Positions 25,238 through 34,550 of a stretch of DNA of 64,000 nt are shown piece after piece. Source of the DNA: Aurantiacibacter poecillastricola (GTDB lineage: Bacteria; Pseudomonadota; Alphaproteobacteria; Sphingomonadales; Sphingomonadaceae); assembly GCF_030730945.1 (NCBI RefSeq), contig NZ_JAVAMS010000001.1, positions 806,001 to 870,000 of the forward strand, given 5' to 3'. Position numbers and translations under genes: made by a program. How positions within the stretch are numbered: the first letter of the stretch is position 1; every line of letters begins with the position of its first letter. The notes under the pieces were generated by a model. The model did no database searches. It worked only from the letters and a program-made list of their open reading frames with translations, and was not told the origin of the DNA.

Positions 25238-25893
25238 TACTCGGCGCCCAGGGCGATGAAGTCGGCGGGCAGCGGCGCCTCGGCGGTAATGTCGGGCTTG
25301 CCCTCGCGCGGCACGACCAGCGCGCTGGCATGGAGCATGGTGCGCGATACGCGCGCGTCCTTGTGGCCATAGACCGGATCGCCCAGCAGGGAGCGGCCGA
25401 AGGCGTGTTCGGCGTGGACGCGGATCTGGTGGGTGCGGCCGGTCTCGGGGCGGAACTCCACCGGGGTGAGGCCGCCCTCCAGTTCCTTGCGCTTGGTCCA
25501 ATGGGTGACCGAGGGCTTGCCCTTCTTCGCCACAATCATGCGCCAGCCGCGCGCCTCGCTGCTGATCTTGGAGAGGGCGAGGTCGATCGTGCCTTCCTCT
25601 TCCTCCACCGGCCCTGCCACGATGCCGAGATAGGTCTTGGCGACCAGCTTTTCCTCGAAAGCCTTGTTGAAGCGCTTCAGGGCCTTGGGGTTGCGTGCCA
25701 GCAGCAGGCAACCGCTGGTATCGGTGTCGAGCCTGTGGACCGGCACCGGAGCGCGCTGGAAGCCGAGCTTCAGCTGGTCGAGATGGTCCTCCAGCGCGGG
25801 GCCGCACTTGCGCGGCGTTTCGATGGGGAGGCCGGCGGGCTTGTCGATGACGAGAGCCTCGCCGTCTTCGTAGAGGATGGAGATATGGGTCAT
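25237..25893 (-). CDS. RluA-family pseudouridine synthase
   Basis: Isomerises uridine to pseudouridine in rRNA or tRNA. 218 residues, the short form without an S4 domain (compare RluA/TruC). Motifs: VIDKPAGLPIETP, the catalytic HRLDTDTSGCLLLA with the nucleophilic Asp, KTYLGIVAG and GRTHQIRVHAEHAFG. The exact target site cannot be read. Starts inside the end of the aminotransferase gene (4-base overlap) and abuts arfB, so a ribosome-directed pair sits at the end of this operon. Confidence 0.92.
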   Translation of the reverse strand: MTHISILYEDGEALVIDKPAGLPIETPRKCGPALEDHLDQLKLGFQRAPVPVHRLDTDTSGCLLLARNPKALKRFNKAFEEKLVAKTYLGIVAGPVEEEEGTIDLALSKISSEARGWRMIVAKKGKPSVTHWTKRKELEGGLTPVEFRPETGRTHQIRVHAEHAFGRSLLGDPVYGHKDARVSRTMLHASALVVPREGKPDITAEAPLPADFIALGAE

Positions 25894-27065
25894 GAAAGCG
25901 CCTCTTCGATACGGGTGAGCGCCTCATCAAGCACGGCCTCGTCCGCCGCGAAGCTGATGCGAAAGCCGTCGCGCCCGCCGAATGCCGACGCAGCGACGGT
26001 GGCTACGCCGTTATCCAGCAGGTGCAGAGCCAGCTTGCTATCGTCTCCGCCGAACCGCTGCATCAGCGGCGCCGCATCGACGAGGCAGTAGAACGCCCCG
26101 TCGGGCGCAGGCGTGGAGAGGCCGGGGATCGCGTTGACGCGCTCCACCACCAGGTCGCGGCGGCGGCGGAAGGCTTCGCGCCAGTCCGACAGGAAATCCT
26201 GCGGTCCCTCGAAGGCGGCCACGGCGGCGGCTTGCGAGATGCTGGCAGGATTGCCGCTGGAATTGCTCTGCAACCGCCCCATCGCCGCGATCAGCCAGTC
26301 CGGCCCGGTGGCGACGCCGATGCGAAAGCCGGTCATCGCGTGGCTCTTGGAGACACCCGAAACGGTGATGATCCGATCCGCGAGGTCGGGACATTCCACC
26401 GCCAGCGTTGCGTGCGGCTCGCCCGTATAGGAGAGCGGGGCGTAGATATCGTCGCTCAGCACCAGCACCTGCGGATGGCGCCGCAGCACCTCGCCAATGC
26501 CGCGCAGCATCTCGGCAGGATACACAGCGCCCGTGGGATTTCCGGGTGAGTTGAGCAGCAGCCAGTTCGTCTGCGGGGTGATGAGCGATTCGAGCTCGCC
26601 GGGACGGAAGCGATAGCCATGCGCCGGGCCCGTGCGCAGCGGCACCACGCGCCCCCCGCAAAAGCGCACCATTTGTGGATAGCTCACCCACCAGGGGGAG
26701 GGCACGATCACTTCGTCGCCCGCGCTGACTGTGGCAGCCAGGGCTTCGAAGATGGCCTGCTTGCCGCCCGCGCTCACGATCACGCGGGCGGGATCGGTCT
26801 CGATGCCGAGGTCACGGCGGAAATGCAGCGCGGCGGCTTCCTTCAGCCGGGCAGTGCCGGTGACAGGCGTGTAGCGCGTGTCGCCGGCATCGAGCGCAGC
26901 CTTGGCGGCGGCGATAACATGGGGCGGGGTAGGGAAGTCGGGCTCGCCCACCGAGAGTGAAATGATGTCGCGGCCCTGTTCGCGAAGCTCGCTCGCGCGG
27001 TCTGTCATCGCGGTGGTGGGCGAGGCTTCGATGCGCTGGAGCGCTTCGCTCAGATGCTGTGTCAT
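25890..27065 (-). CDS. Class I/II PLP-dependent aminotransferase (aspartate-type)
   Basis: 391-residue fold-type I aminotransferase resembling the I-gamma aspartate/prephenate group. Key parts: [65 protein letters not shown], the PLP lysine in [17 protein letters not shown], and [15 protein letters not shown]. The amino donor may be aspartate or an aromatic amino acid; sequence alone does not decide. Start ATG overlaps the pabBC stop (ATGA). Its place after an aminodeoxychorismate synthase fusion hints at aromatic or one-carbon metabolism, but this is inference. Confidence 0.92.
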   Translation of the reverse strand: MTQHLSEALQRIEASPTTAMTDRASELREQGRDIISLSVGEPDFPTPPHVIAAAKAALDAGDTRYTPVTGTARLKEAAALHFRRDLGIETDPARVIVSAGGKQAIFEALAATVSAGDEVIVPSPWWVSYPQMVRFCGGRVVPLRTGPAHGYRFRPGELESLITPQTNWLLLNSPGNPTGAVYPAEMLRGIGEVLRRHPQVLVLSDDIYAPLSYTGEPHATLAVECPDLADRIITVSGVSKSHAMTGFRIGVATGPDWLIAAMGRLQSNSSGNPASISQAAAVAAFEGPQDFLSDWREAFRRRRDLVVERVNAIPGLSTPAPDGAFYCLVDAAPLMQRFGGDDSKLALHLLDNGVATVAASAFGGRDGFRISFAADEAVLDEALTRIEEALS

Positions 27066-28870
27066 GGCACTCTCAGGGTTGCGGGCATCAGGCCGCGCAG
27101 GGCGTTGCCGATGAAAAAACCGTTCTCGAGATCGTCAAGCGTCAGCTCCGCCTCGCGCGCCTTCCCCGCTTCGATCAGTGCGCGGCGCTGAACGCCGGGC
27201 AGCAGACCGAGGGACAGCGGCGGAGTGAGGTAGATGCCGTCGCGCTCGACGAAGACGTTGGTCCAGCTGCCCTCGGTGACGAGGCCGTCGCGCAGCAGCA
27301 GTGCTTCCACCGCGTCCACGCTTTTCGCCGTCGCCAGCGCCGCTTCGTAGAAGCTGCGGTCGGTGGTCTTGTGCTGCAGACGCCAGTCATGCGCGACCGT
27401 GGGATGCGGCAGGGCAATGCAGGGGGCGGGATCGGGCAGGGCAGGCGGCAGCGGGTGCGCCTCCAGCGAGACCGCGCCCGTACGCGACAGGAGCAGGCGC
27501 ACCCTGGCGGCTGCCTCCAGTTCGAAGCACAGCGCCTGGATACGGTTGCGCGTCTCGTGACGGTCGAAGGCGAAACCCAGATCCGCCGCGCTCGCCTTCA
27601 TGCGTTCGAGGTGGAGTTCCAGCAGCGGGATGCCGCCTTCGGGATCGAAACGCATGGTCTCGATAAGGTCGTGCCCGCCTGCCGGGCCGCGTACGAAGGC
27701 GCCCTTGACGAGGCACTCGCGCCATTCCTCCATGCCGTCGCTGTCGGCAACGATCGCGCCGCCCACGCCCAGCACCGCCTTGTGCCGCTGGTTCTCGCCC
27801 GGCGTCAGGCGGATGGTGCGAATGGCGACGTTGAAAGCGGCATCGCCATCGGAATCGATCCGTCCGATCCCGCCGCAATAGGGGCCGCGCGTATCGCGCT
27901 CCACCTCGTCGATCAACTCCATCGCGCGGATCTTGGGCGCGCCGGTAATGGAGCCGCAGGGGAAGATCGCATGCAGCATGTCCACCGCGGTCTTGCCGGG
28001 CGCGAGGTCCGCCAGCACCGTCGTCGTCATGGTGTGGAGCGTAGGGTAGGTCTCCACCGCGAAGGGATGTTCCACCCGCACGCTGCCCGCCTCGGCCACG
28101 CGCGACAGGTCGTTGCGCATGAGATCGACGATCATGAGGTTCTCGGCCTTGTCCTTCACCGAGGCGCGCAATTCCTCGCGAAGGGCCTCGTCCTGCTCCG
28201 GCGAAGGTCCGCGCGGGCGGGTCCCCTTCATCGGCTTCACCTTCGCCGCGCCGTCCTTCAGCGAAACGAACAGTTCGGGGCTGAAGGAAAGCAGCCAGTC
28301 CGAGCCGTCGAATACGAGGCCGCCATAGCCTGCCGCCGCCGTGGGGCGGATCTTGGCATAAAGCGCCAGCGGATCGCCTCTGGCGGGTCCAGCCAGCGGG
28401 AAGGTGAGGTTGGCCTGGTAGATGTCGCCTGCGCGGATCGCTTCCTGCAGAGCGTCGAACGCGTCGAGATAGGCGCCTGTCGAGACCTGCGGATCGAGCG
28501 GGCCGATGCTGGCGGCATCCCGGCTGCCGGGCGGGCAATGCGCGGTGAGCCAGCTTTCCACTTCGGCGGCGGGAATGATATCGGGATCGCCGAACAGCCC
28601 CAGCCACACCAGCGGCCCCGCCGAGCCGCTGCGCGCCGCGGCGCGGGGCGCAAGACGTTCTTCCAGCGCCAGCCCCGCTTCGTAGGCGAGGTAGCCCGCG
28701 AGGTGCTTGCCGGTCTCGCGGCGCGCCTTGTCCGCCTCCTCCAGCACGCGCACCACGTCCTCCGCCCGGCGAGCCACGAAGACTTTCTCGGGCGCGGTGA
28801 AGTAATGTGCATCGCTGGCGCCATGCGAGCGCGCGTCATCGAGCAGGACGAAGGGGGTCTTGCCATCCAT
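27062..28870 (-). CDS. pabB: PabB-PabC fusion: aminodeoxychorismate synthase I and lyase
   Basis: Bifunctional p-aminobenzoate enzyme for folate synthesis, 602 residues. Residues about 1-350 are the chorismate-binding PabB domain: [22 protein letters not shown] (the Lys that distinguishes ADC synthase from TrpE), [16 protein letters not shown] and [19 protein letters not shown]. Residues about 365-602 are a class IV aminotransferase domain (PabC, ADC lyase) with [27 protein letters not shown] and [15 protein letters not shown]. The glutaminase PabA is not in the window. Start ATG 28870. Heads the operon with the aminotransferase, rluA-type and arfB genes; divergent from the HerA-like gene 60 bases away. 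Confidence 0.95.
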   Translation of the reverse strand: MDGKTPFVLLDDARSHGASDAHYFTAPEKVFVARRAEDVVRVLEEADKARRETGKHLAGYLAYEAGLALEERLAPRAAARSGSAGPLVWLGLFGDPDIIPAAEVESWLTAHCPPGSRDAASIGPLDPQVSTGAYLDAFDALQEAIRAGDIYQANLTFPLAGPARGDPLALYAKIRPTAAAGYGGLVFDGSDWLLSFSPELFVSLKDGAAKVKPMKGTRPRGPSPEQDEALREELRASVKDKAENLMIVDLMRNDLSRVAEAGSVRVEHPFAVETYPTLHTMTTTVLADLAPGKTAVDMLHAIFPCGSITGAPKIRAMELIDEVERDTRGPYCGGIGRIDSDGDAAFNVAIRTIRLTPGENQRHKAVLGVGGAIVADSDGMEEWRECLVKGAFVRGPAGGHDLIETMRFDPEGGIPLLELHLERMKASAADLGFAFDRHETRNRIQALCFELEAAARVRLLLSRTGAVSLEAHPLPPALPDPAPCIALPHPTVAHDWRLQHKTTDRSFYEAALATAKSVDAVEALLLRDGLVTEGSWTNVFVERDGIYLTPPLSLGLLPGVQRRALIEAGKAREAELTLDDLENGFFIGNALRGLMPATLRVP

Positions 28871-28930
28871 CCGCTCCGCTCTAGGGTCGCGGCGGGAATC
28901 CGGCAACAATCTAATAGGGGACGGGCGAGA

Positions 28931-30466
28931 GTGAGCAGCGGATCGGAGATTTTCCTCGGCAACGATCTTGGCGGCAACCGGCAGGCGCTGGCCCTGTCGC
29001 GCGCGAACCGCCACGGTTTGATCGCAGGCGCGACCGGCACCGGCAAGACGGTGACGCTGCAGGGCATGGCGGAAAGCTTCTCCGCCCACGGCGTGCCGGT
29101 GTTCGTCGCGGACGTGAAAGGCGATCTCTCAGGCGTCGCCGTGCCGGGCTCACCCACCTTCAAGCACGCCGACAAGCTGGAAGGTCGCGCAAGGGAGCTG
29201 GGCATGGAGGACTATGCCTATTCCGACAATCCGGTGGTGTTCTGGGACCTCTATGGCGAGAAGGGTCACCCGGTACGCACTACGGTCTCCGAAATGGGGC
29301 CGCTTCTGCTCGCCCGCCTCCTCGACCTCAATGAAACGCAGGAAGGCGTACTGCAGATCGTCTTCCGCCATGCCGACGACAATGGCCTGTTGCTGCTCGA
29401 TTTCGAGGACCTGCGCGCCATGCTCGCCTGGGCCTACGACAATGCGAAGGAGCTGTCGGGCGAATACGGCAATGTCTCGAAGCAGTCGGTCGGCGCGATC
29501 CAGCGGCAATTGCTGAGCTTCGAATCACAGGGCGCGGACAGGTTCTTCGGCGAGCCGGCGCTCGAGATCGACGATTTCCTGCATGTGGACGAAAAGGGGC
29601 GCGGCACCATCAACGTGCTCGCCGCCGAGCAGCTGATGCGCAGCCCCAAGCTCTACGCTACCTTCCTGCTGTGGTTGCTCGCCGAACTGTTCGAGAGCCT
29701 GCCCGAGGTTGGCGACGCGGAGAAGCCGAAGCTCGTCTTCTTCTTCGACGAGGCGCATCTCCTCTTCGACGATGCGCCCGATGCCTTGCAGGAAACCATC
29801 GAGCGGGTGGTGCGCCTTATCCGCTCCAAGGGCGTGGGCGTGTTCTTCGTGACGCAGAACCCCATCGACATCCCCGAGGAAATCGCCGGGCAGCTCGGCA
29901 ACCGCGTGCAGCACGCCCTGCGCGCCTTCACGCCGCGCGACAAAAGGGCGATCAAGGCAGCGGCCGAGACGTTCCGCATCAATCCCGATCTCGATGTTGA
30001 GGAGGCGATCACGCAATTGAAGGTGGGCGAGGCGCTGGTCTCCACTTTGGACGAGGAAGGCGCACCCACCATCGTGCAGCGCACGCTCATCAAGCCGCCG
30101 CGCAGCCGCCTCGGCCCGGTCACGCCGAAGGAGCGCGCGATTATCCAGTCGGTCAGCCCGCACGAGGGCAAGTATGACGAGGCCGTGGACCGCGAAAGCG
30201 CTGCCGAAGTGCTGCTGCAGAAGGTCGCCGACGCAAAGGAAACCGCCGAGGAGGTAGAGACAAAGGGCGAGGAGGAGGTTCGCAAGCGTCCACGGAAGTC
30301 CCCCAGCGTCTGGGAAAAGGCCGGCAAGAGCGCCATGCGGGCCGCGGGAGGTTCGCTCGCCACAATCGCAGTCGCCACGGTGCTGGGCAAGAAATCGCAT
30401 GCGGACCCCTTGCGCACCGGCGCGACGGCTTTCGTGCGCAACATTATCGGGGGGCTGATGCGCTGA
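28931..30466 (+). CDS. HerA-like ATPase, DUF853 family
   Basis: 511-residue HerA/FtsK-superfamily ATPase. Walker A GATGTGKT (33-40, in [18 protein letters not shown]), [14 protein letters not shown], Walker B with [16 protein letters not shown], and the sensor [31 protein letters not shown]. Homologues are annotated as DUF853 or bipolar-helicase-like; biological role is not established. The C-terminal 100 residues are Glu/Lys-rich, ending in a glycine/alanine stretch. Start is GTG 28931 ([12 protein letters not shown]). There is no NurA, SIR2 or other HerA partner nearby, so I see no sign of a defence system. Confidence 0.88.
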   Translation: MSSGSEIFLGNDLGGNRQALALSRANRHGLIAGATGTGKTVTLQGMAESFSAHGVPVFVADVKGDLSGVAVPGSPTFKHADKLEGRARELGMEDYAYSDNPVVFWDLYGEKGHPVRTTVSEMGPLLLARLLDLNETQEGVLQIVFRHADDNGLLLLDFEDLRAMLAWAYDNAKELSGEYGNVSKQSVGAIQRQLLSFESQGADRFFGEPALEIDDFLHVDEKGRGTINVLAAEQLMRSPKLYATFLLWLLAELFESLPEVGDAEKPKLVFFFDEAHLLFDDAPDALQETIERVVRLIRSKGVGVFFVTQNPIDIPEEIAGQLGNRVQHALRAFTPRDKRAIKAAAETFRINPDLDVEEAITQLKVGEALVSTLDEEGAPTIVQRTLIKPPRSRLGPVTPKERAIIQSVSPHEGKYDEAVDRESAAEVLLQKVADAKETAEEVETKGEEEVRKRPRKSPSVWEKAGKSAMRAAGGSLATIAVATVLGKKSHADPLRTGATAFVRNIIGGLMR

Positions 30467-30692
30467 AAAGGTTAACGGACATTAACCATTCACCGCAAGA
30501 CAGGCTCCGATAGCCCCGCGCCAAGTTGATTTGTGCATCAGTTCATGTGCCAGCAAGGCGGTACGGCCAAGTCGCCCGCCGCCGGACCTCGTATGTCCGG
30601 TGTCAAAGGGGCCGAGAATTATTTTGGGGGGCGACGGCCCGGTACTGGTCGAGAAAGCCAGCCGGGCGATGTGGATTTGAAGGAGAACACCG

Positions 30693-31637
30693 ATGCACAT
30701 CACGACGAGCAAGTACAAGAACCTCGCTCTGCTGGCTGCCCTGGCGCTGCCTGCGACTGCAATGACCGGCGCCGCCGGCGCGCAGGAGCTCGAAGCCCAG
30801 GCACAGGATCGCTATCAGACTCAGGACAGCTACCAGAACGAAGAGCGGATCGACGTTGTCGGGAATCTTCCCGCCGATCTCAGCGGCCTCGAGGCTGGAC
30901 CCGAGATCGATGGCTTCATCTCCGCCCGCCGGGGTCGCCAGATGCAGGTGACTGCCGAAGACGGTACGCCCACCACGGTGCTCGTCGCCGATACGACCGA
31001 CATCAAGGCGCGTGGCGGCTTCCTTGGCCTTGGCCGTACCGAGCTTGGCATCGCCGATCTTCACAATGGCATCCCCGTCACCGTGGAGACGGTGCAGTGG
31101 GAAGGCGGCCTCGTCGCCTCGCGCGTGCGCTTCAAGGATGACGACTACGAAACCGCCCAGATGATCCGCGGTGCCACCAATCAGCGCTTCACCGAGAACG
31201 AGAGCGCGATCGCCGCCAATGCCGAGGCTGCCGAGCAGCTGCGCGGCCGCGTCGCCAATATCGACCAGTACAATGTCGTGGGCACCACGCAGGTCTATTT
31301 CGACACGGGCCGCTGGAACCTCACCCCGGCGGGCGAGCGCGAACTGTGCAACGCCGCGCAGCAGGCGCAGGCCACGGACAACGCCCTGCTTCTGGTGGTC
31401 GGCTATACCGATTCGGTTGGCGACCAGGATTACAACCAGGAGCTGAGCGAACGCCGTGCCGGCCGCGTCACCAACTACCTGCAGCAGCAGTGCGGCTGGG
31501 AGCCGTGGCGCATGCTGACCCCCACGGGCATGGCCGAATCCTCGCCCGAGGCGGATAACGAAACCGAAGCAGGCCGTGCGCAGAACCGCCGCGTGGCCGT
31601 GAACATCCTCGTCAGCAAGGCTGTCGAAGGCATGTAA
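30693..31637 (+). CDS. OmpA-family outer-membrane/peptidoglycan-binding protein
   Basis: 314 residues. Signal peptide ends at ATAMTGAAGAQ. The C-terminal ~120 residues are an OmpA-like domain: TTQVYFDTGRWNLTPAGERELCN, LLLVVGYTDSVGDQDYNQELSERRAGRV, and AQNRRVAVNILVSKAVEGM with the Arg that binds meso-diaminopimelate. The middle (about 50-150) holds a beta-rich region with EIDGFISARRGRQMQVTAEDGTPTTV rather than a beta-barrel, so it is probably periplasmic and tethers something to peptidoglycan. SD AAGGAGA is strong. The 226-base upstream gap (30467-30692) shows no identifiable element. Confidence 0.9.
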   Translation: MHITTSKYKNLALLAALALPATAMTGAAGAQELEAQAQDRYQTQDSYQNEERIDVVGNLPADLSGLEAGPEIDGFISARRGRQMQVTAEDGTPTTVLVADTTDIKARGGFLGLGRTELGIADLHNGIPVTVETVQWEGGLVASRVRFKDDDYETAQMIRGATNQRFTENESAIAANAEAAEQLRGRVANIDQYNVVGTTQVYFDTGRWNLTPAGERELCNAAQQAQATDNALLLVVGYTDSVGDQDYNQELSERRAGRVTNYLQQQCGWEPWRMLTPTGMAESSPEADNETEAGRAQNRRVAVNILVSKAVEGM

Positions 31638-31648
31638 GCCGATTGGCC

Positions 31649-31683
31649 GATAGCGGGGCGGGCGATATGTCCGCTCCGCTATC
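31649..31683. other. Hairpin between convergent ompA-like and kinase genes
   Basis: 13-pair stem GATAGCGG-G-GCGG / CCGC-T-CCGCTATC (one G-U pair) with a nine-base loop. There is no T tract on either strand, and it overlaps the kinase stop codon (31679-31681). It may mark the transcript ends of both convergent genes or protect 3' ends. Confidence 0.45.
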
Positions 31684-33073
31684 GAGCCAATGGAATTCGC
31701 AACTCGGCTATCAAGCCTTTCGCCCCGCCATCCGCGCCGATGCGATTGGCGAGGGAAAGCGTGCCGCCATGTTGCTCGGCAATGGCGCGCGCCAGCGTCA
31801 GGCCGAGACCCGCGCCGCCGGTTTCACGGCTGCGAGAGCTTTCGCCGCGCGTGAAGGGCTCAAGCATGCTGGCGATCTGGTCCTCGGGAATGCCGGGCCC
31901 TTCATCCGCGATCCGCACGATCGCCTCCGTACCGTCGTTGGTAAGGCTGATCCGTGCCTTCTCGCCATAACGCAGCGCATTGCCGACAAGGTTGCGAATG
32001 GCCCGTCGCATCCATGTGGCGCGCAGCGGCACGGCGATCCGCTCGGCCTCGTCCAGTACGACGTCCTCGCCCATATCCTCGTATTCCTCCACCACCGACG
32101 CGACCAGCGCGGCGAGGTCCGTGCGCTCCAGCGGGTCGCTAGGTCGGCCCACCCGGGCGAGCGAGAGGATATCGTCGAGTGAGCCGGTGATATCCTCGAT
32201 CGTGGCGGCCATGCGGGCGCGCTCGGCCTCGTCCTCCACGCTCTCGATCCGCACGCGGAGCGCGGTAAGCGGGGTCTTGAGATCGTGCCCGATCGCGCCC
32301 AGCATCACGTCCTTCTCATCGAGCAGGGCGGCGATGCGTGCTTCCATGGCGTTGTGCGCTGCAATCAGGCGACGGGTGTCGGCGGGGCCGGACGGTTCGA
32401 TGGGCTCGCCTGTATCGGGCACGCCTCCGAACTGCTCGACCCGGCGGGTGAGCGCCGCAAGCGGACGGGTGATGCGCCGCAGCAGCAGCGCCAGCCCGCC
32501 GACCAGCACGATATAGAGGATCAGCGTCTGGAAGATTACCCCGCGAAAGGCGCGCACGTTTCGCGGCGGCAGGGGTACGCGGGCGACCAGCCACTGGTCC
32601 GAGCCGGCGCGTTTCATACCGGCAAGCACGACCTCGCCGCGCGGATCGAAACGTTCGCGAAAGAAGCGCGGCGCGTCACGGAAGCGATTGCGCAGGTAGG
32701 GATCGGCCGAGACCTCGCGCGTGAGCACGACCAGTTCGCCAACATCCACGCCCTGCGCCTCCAGCACGTCGCGCAGGGCCGACTGGCGTTCGGGATCGCG
32801 CAGGTCGCCGCGTGCCACCGGCGATTCCAGCGCGCGCTGGATTCGCAGGCGCCGTCTCTCCCCGCGTTGGCCATTGCGTGTAGTGTCGTCCCGCACGTCC
32901 ACGCGGGGATCGCGCACGAGCTGGAAGGCAAGCTCGCTGACGAGACTGCTCTCGAGCCGGCGCTGCTCGGCCCGGAACAGCAGCACGCCCGACAAAACCT
33001 GCGCCACCAGCAGGGCCAGCGCCACCGAGAGCAGCATCTGCCCGTGCAGGCTGGAAGGAAGAAAACGGCGCAA
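31679..33073 (-). CDS. Membrane sensor histidine kinase (EnvZ/OmpR-type)
   Basis: 464 residues. Two membrane helices (about 13-33 and 177-199) bracket a ~140-residue Arg-rich periplasmic sensor; a HAMP follows (RRITRPLAALTRRVEQFG). The phosphoacceptor is His263 in GAIGHDLKTPLTAL; ATP-binding N, G1 and G2 boxes are RNLVGNALRYG, DEGPGIP and GGAGLGLTLARAI. The signal is unknown. The first possible start is TTG 33073, which has no ribosome site and is in the same frame as the upstream regulator, two codons past its TAG. An internal ATG at residue 13 (33037) is an alternative but cuts into helix one. Confidence 0.9.
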   Translation of the reverse strand: MRRFLPSSLHGQMLLSVALALLVAQVLSGVLLFRAEQRRLESSLVSELAFQLVRDPRVDVRDDTTRNGQRGERRRLRIQRALESPVARGDLRDPERQSALRDVLEAQGVDVGELVVLTREVSADPYLRNRFRDAPRFFRERFDPRGEVVLAGMKRAGSDQWLVARVPLPPRNVRAFRGVIFQTLILYIVLVGGLALLLRRITRPLAALTRRVEQFGGVPDTGEPIEPSGPADTRRLIAAHNAMEARIAALLDEKDVMLGAIGHDLKTPLTALRVRIESVEDEAERARMAATIEDITGSLDDILSLARVGRPSDPLERTDLAALVASVVEEYEDMGEDVVLDEAERIAVPLRATWMRRAIRNLVGNALRYGEKARISLTNDGTEAIVRIADEGPGIPEDQIASMLEPFTRGESSRSRETGGAGLGLTLARAIAEQHGGTLSLANRIGADGGAKGLIAELRIPLAR

Positions 33074-33079
33074 GGGTAG

Positions 33080-33814
33080 CTAGTCCGCCGCGGGCATGAA
33101 GCGGCGCACCTCGGCGGCGAGCATGTAACCGCCGCCCCACACGGTCTGGATCAGCTTGGGATCGCGGCTGTCGGCCTCGATCTTGCGCCTCAGCCGGCTC
33201 ACCTGGTTGTCCACCGCGCGGTCGAACAGGTGCGCCTCGCGTCCCTGCACCATGTCGAGCAGACGGTCGCGGTCCATGACCTGCTGCGGATGGTCGAGCA
33301 AGGCAGTGAGCAGGCGGAACTCGGCGGTGGAGATGGGCACCAGCGTGCCCTCCGGATCGGTGAGGCGGCGCTTCAGGGGATCGAGCTGCCACCCCTCGAA
33401 TTCGTAATGCGCATCACTGGAGGTTTCGCGCGCCGGCCCCCTGCTGGCGCGGCGCAGCACCGAGCGGATGCGGGCCACCAGTTCGCGCGGCTCGAAGGGT
33501 TTGACCACGTAGTCGTCCGCGCCGATTTCGAGGCCCACGATCCGGTCGGTCGCCTCTCCCTTGGCGGTGAGGAAGATCACCGGCAATTCGCGTGTCTCGA
33601 CGAGGTGGCGGCACAGCGAAACGCCGTCCTCGCCCGGCATCATGATATCGAGCAGGACGAGATCGGGCACGTCTTCCAGCAAGGCCGAGCGGGCCTTGGC
33701 GGCATTCTCGGCCTGACGCACGGCAAACCCCTGGCGCGAGAGATAGTCGGCCAGGGGTTCGCGCAGACTGGCTTCGTCATCCACCAGCAGCAGTTTTACC
33801 TGCCGGTCGCTCAT
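33080..33814 (-). CDS. OmpR/PhoB-family response regulator
   Basis: 244 residues: receiver domain (VDDEASLREPLADYL, phosphoacceptor Asp56 in LVLLDIMMPGEDG, switch Thr in IFLTAKGE, Lys in VVKPFEP) and a C-terminal winged-helix DNA-binding domain (ISTAEFRLLTALLDHPQQVMDR, DRAVDNQVSRLRRKIE, IQTVWGGGYML). Its ATG overlaps the stop of the EF-hand gene (ATGA, 33811-33814), and the kinase follows at once. The tandem TTTGTCGC boxes upstream of the operon are a plausible self-regulatory target. Confidence 0.95.
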   Translation of the reverse strand: MSDRQVKLLLVDDEASLREPLADYLSRQGFAVRQAENAAKARSALLEDVPDLVLLDIMMPGEDGVSLCRHLVETRELPVIFLTAKGEATDRIVGLEIGADDYVVKPFEPRELVARIRSVLRRASRGPARETSSDAHYEFEGWQLDPLKRRLTDPEGTLVPISTAEFRLLTALLDHPQQVMDRDRLLDMVQGREAHLFDRAVDNQVSRLRRKIEADSRDPKLIQTVWGGGYMLAAEVRRFMPAAD

Positions 33815-34338
33815 CCGCGATTGCGCCGACGCTCGCCGCGCTGGTCGCGCCGCTCTTCGGCAGTGACGACGCCGTTATTGTCGGCGTCCATGCGCTCGAA
33901 ACGGGCGAGGGCCGCGGTGGTGAATTCGGCCTCGCTGATCGCGCCGTCATTGTCGGTATCGGCGCGCTGGACGAGCCGCTCGCGCATTGCGCCGCGGCGG
34001 GCCATCCGCTGCCCTCGCCCGCGCTCGCCGCGCTCGGCACGGCGATCCTCGCGCGTGTCCTGCATCGTTTCGCGTGCGGCCTGCATTTCCTCGTAGGTGA
34101 GCGCACCGTCGCCATTTGCATCCATGCGGTCGAACCGGGCGCGTTGGCGGGCTTCGCGGTCGGCTTCGTCGAGAACGCCGTCATTGTTGGCGTCCATCCG
34201 GGCGAAGGCAGTCGCGGCGCGCGCCTCGGCATCGGCGCGGGTGATGTCCGCGCCGCGTTCGGGGCGGTCTTGCGCGGTGGCGGCGGAGCCCAGCGCCAAG
34301 CCGGTCGCGGCAAGGGCCAGGATAAGGGTCTTGTTCAT
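33811..34338 (-). CDS. Exported four-EF-hand calcium-binding protein
   Basis: 175 residues with a signal peptide (MNKTLILALAATGLALGSAATA). Four EF-hand loops can be read: DANNDGVLDEAD, DANGDGALTYEE, DTDNDGAISEAE and DADNNGVVTAEE, in two pairs separated by a basic Arg/Gly-rich linker (RRAERGERGRGQRMARRG). It should bind calcium in the periplasm. Its stop overlaps the response-regulator start, so it is the first gene of a three-gene unit with the two-component system. A role as calcium sensor for the kinase is inference. A TATAAC -10 lies at 34439-34434. Confidence 0.9.
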   Translation of the reverse strand: MNKTLILALAATGLALGSAATAQDRPERGADITRADAEARAATAFARMDANNDGVLDEADREARQRARFDRMDANGDGALTYEEMQAARETMQDTREDRRAERGERGRGQRMARRGAMRERLVQRADTDNDGAISEAEFTTAALARFERMDADNNGVVTAEERRDQRGERRRNRG

Positions 34339-34433
34339 GGGGTCACTCCATTCGGCTTCAATCGGTAGAGCAACGGGGCGCCGCGTTGAAGGGGGGAGGA
34401 GGACTACCGGCGGCCCCGTTGCTCACAATTGCC

Positions 34434-34496
34434 GTTATAGAGCGCGTGTGTCGCAGCAGTTTGCCGCTTTGCAGGAGATTTGTCGCAGTTTGTCGC
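34434..34496 (-). promoter_or_regulatory. Promoter with tandem TTTGTCGC boxes ahead of the EF-hand/two-component operon
   Basis: On the + strand TTTGTCGC occurs at 34479-34486 and again at 34489-34496 (exact 10-base period), with looser copies TGTGTCGC (34447-34454) and TTTGCCGC (34460-34467). Read in the gene direction they are GCGACAAA-type direct repeats. A -10-like TATAAC (34439-34434) lies just downstream with no good -35, so activation by a regulator bound to the boxes fits. OmpR-family regulators typically bind direct repeats spaced 10-11 bases. The gap 34339-34550 holds nothing else identified. Confidence 0.5.
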
Positions 34497-34550
34497 GCGT
34501 AAGCGTCCGCGTTCATCGCGCGGTTAGCTGCGGTCTCGCGAGAGGTCAGG

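Noticed and set aside
27059-28930. N-terminal extension of the DUF853 ATPase frame back to 27059
   Set aside because: The extension is antisense to pabBC and has no domain; homology begins at the GTG at 28931.
28931-30466. HerA-type defence system
   Set aside because: HerA-like ATPases occur in some antiviral systems with SIR2 or DUF4297 partners, but none is near either HerA-like gene and surroundings are housekeeping genes.
31649-31683. Classical terminator between ompA-like and kinase genes
   Set aside because: The stem is strong but there is no T tract on either strand, so it is listed only as a hairpin.
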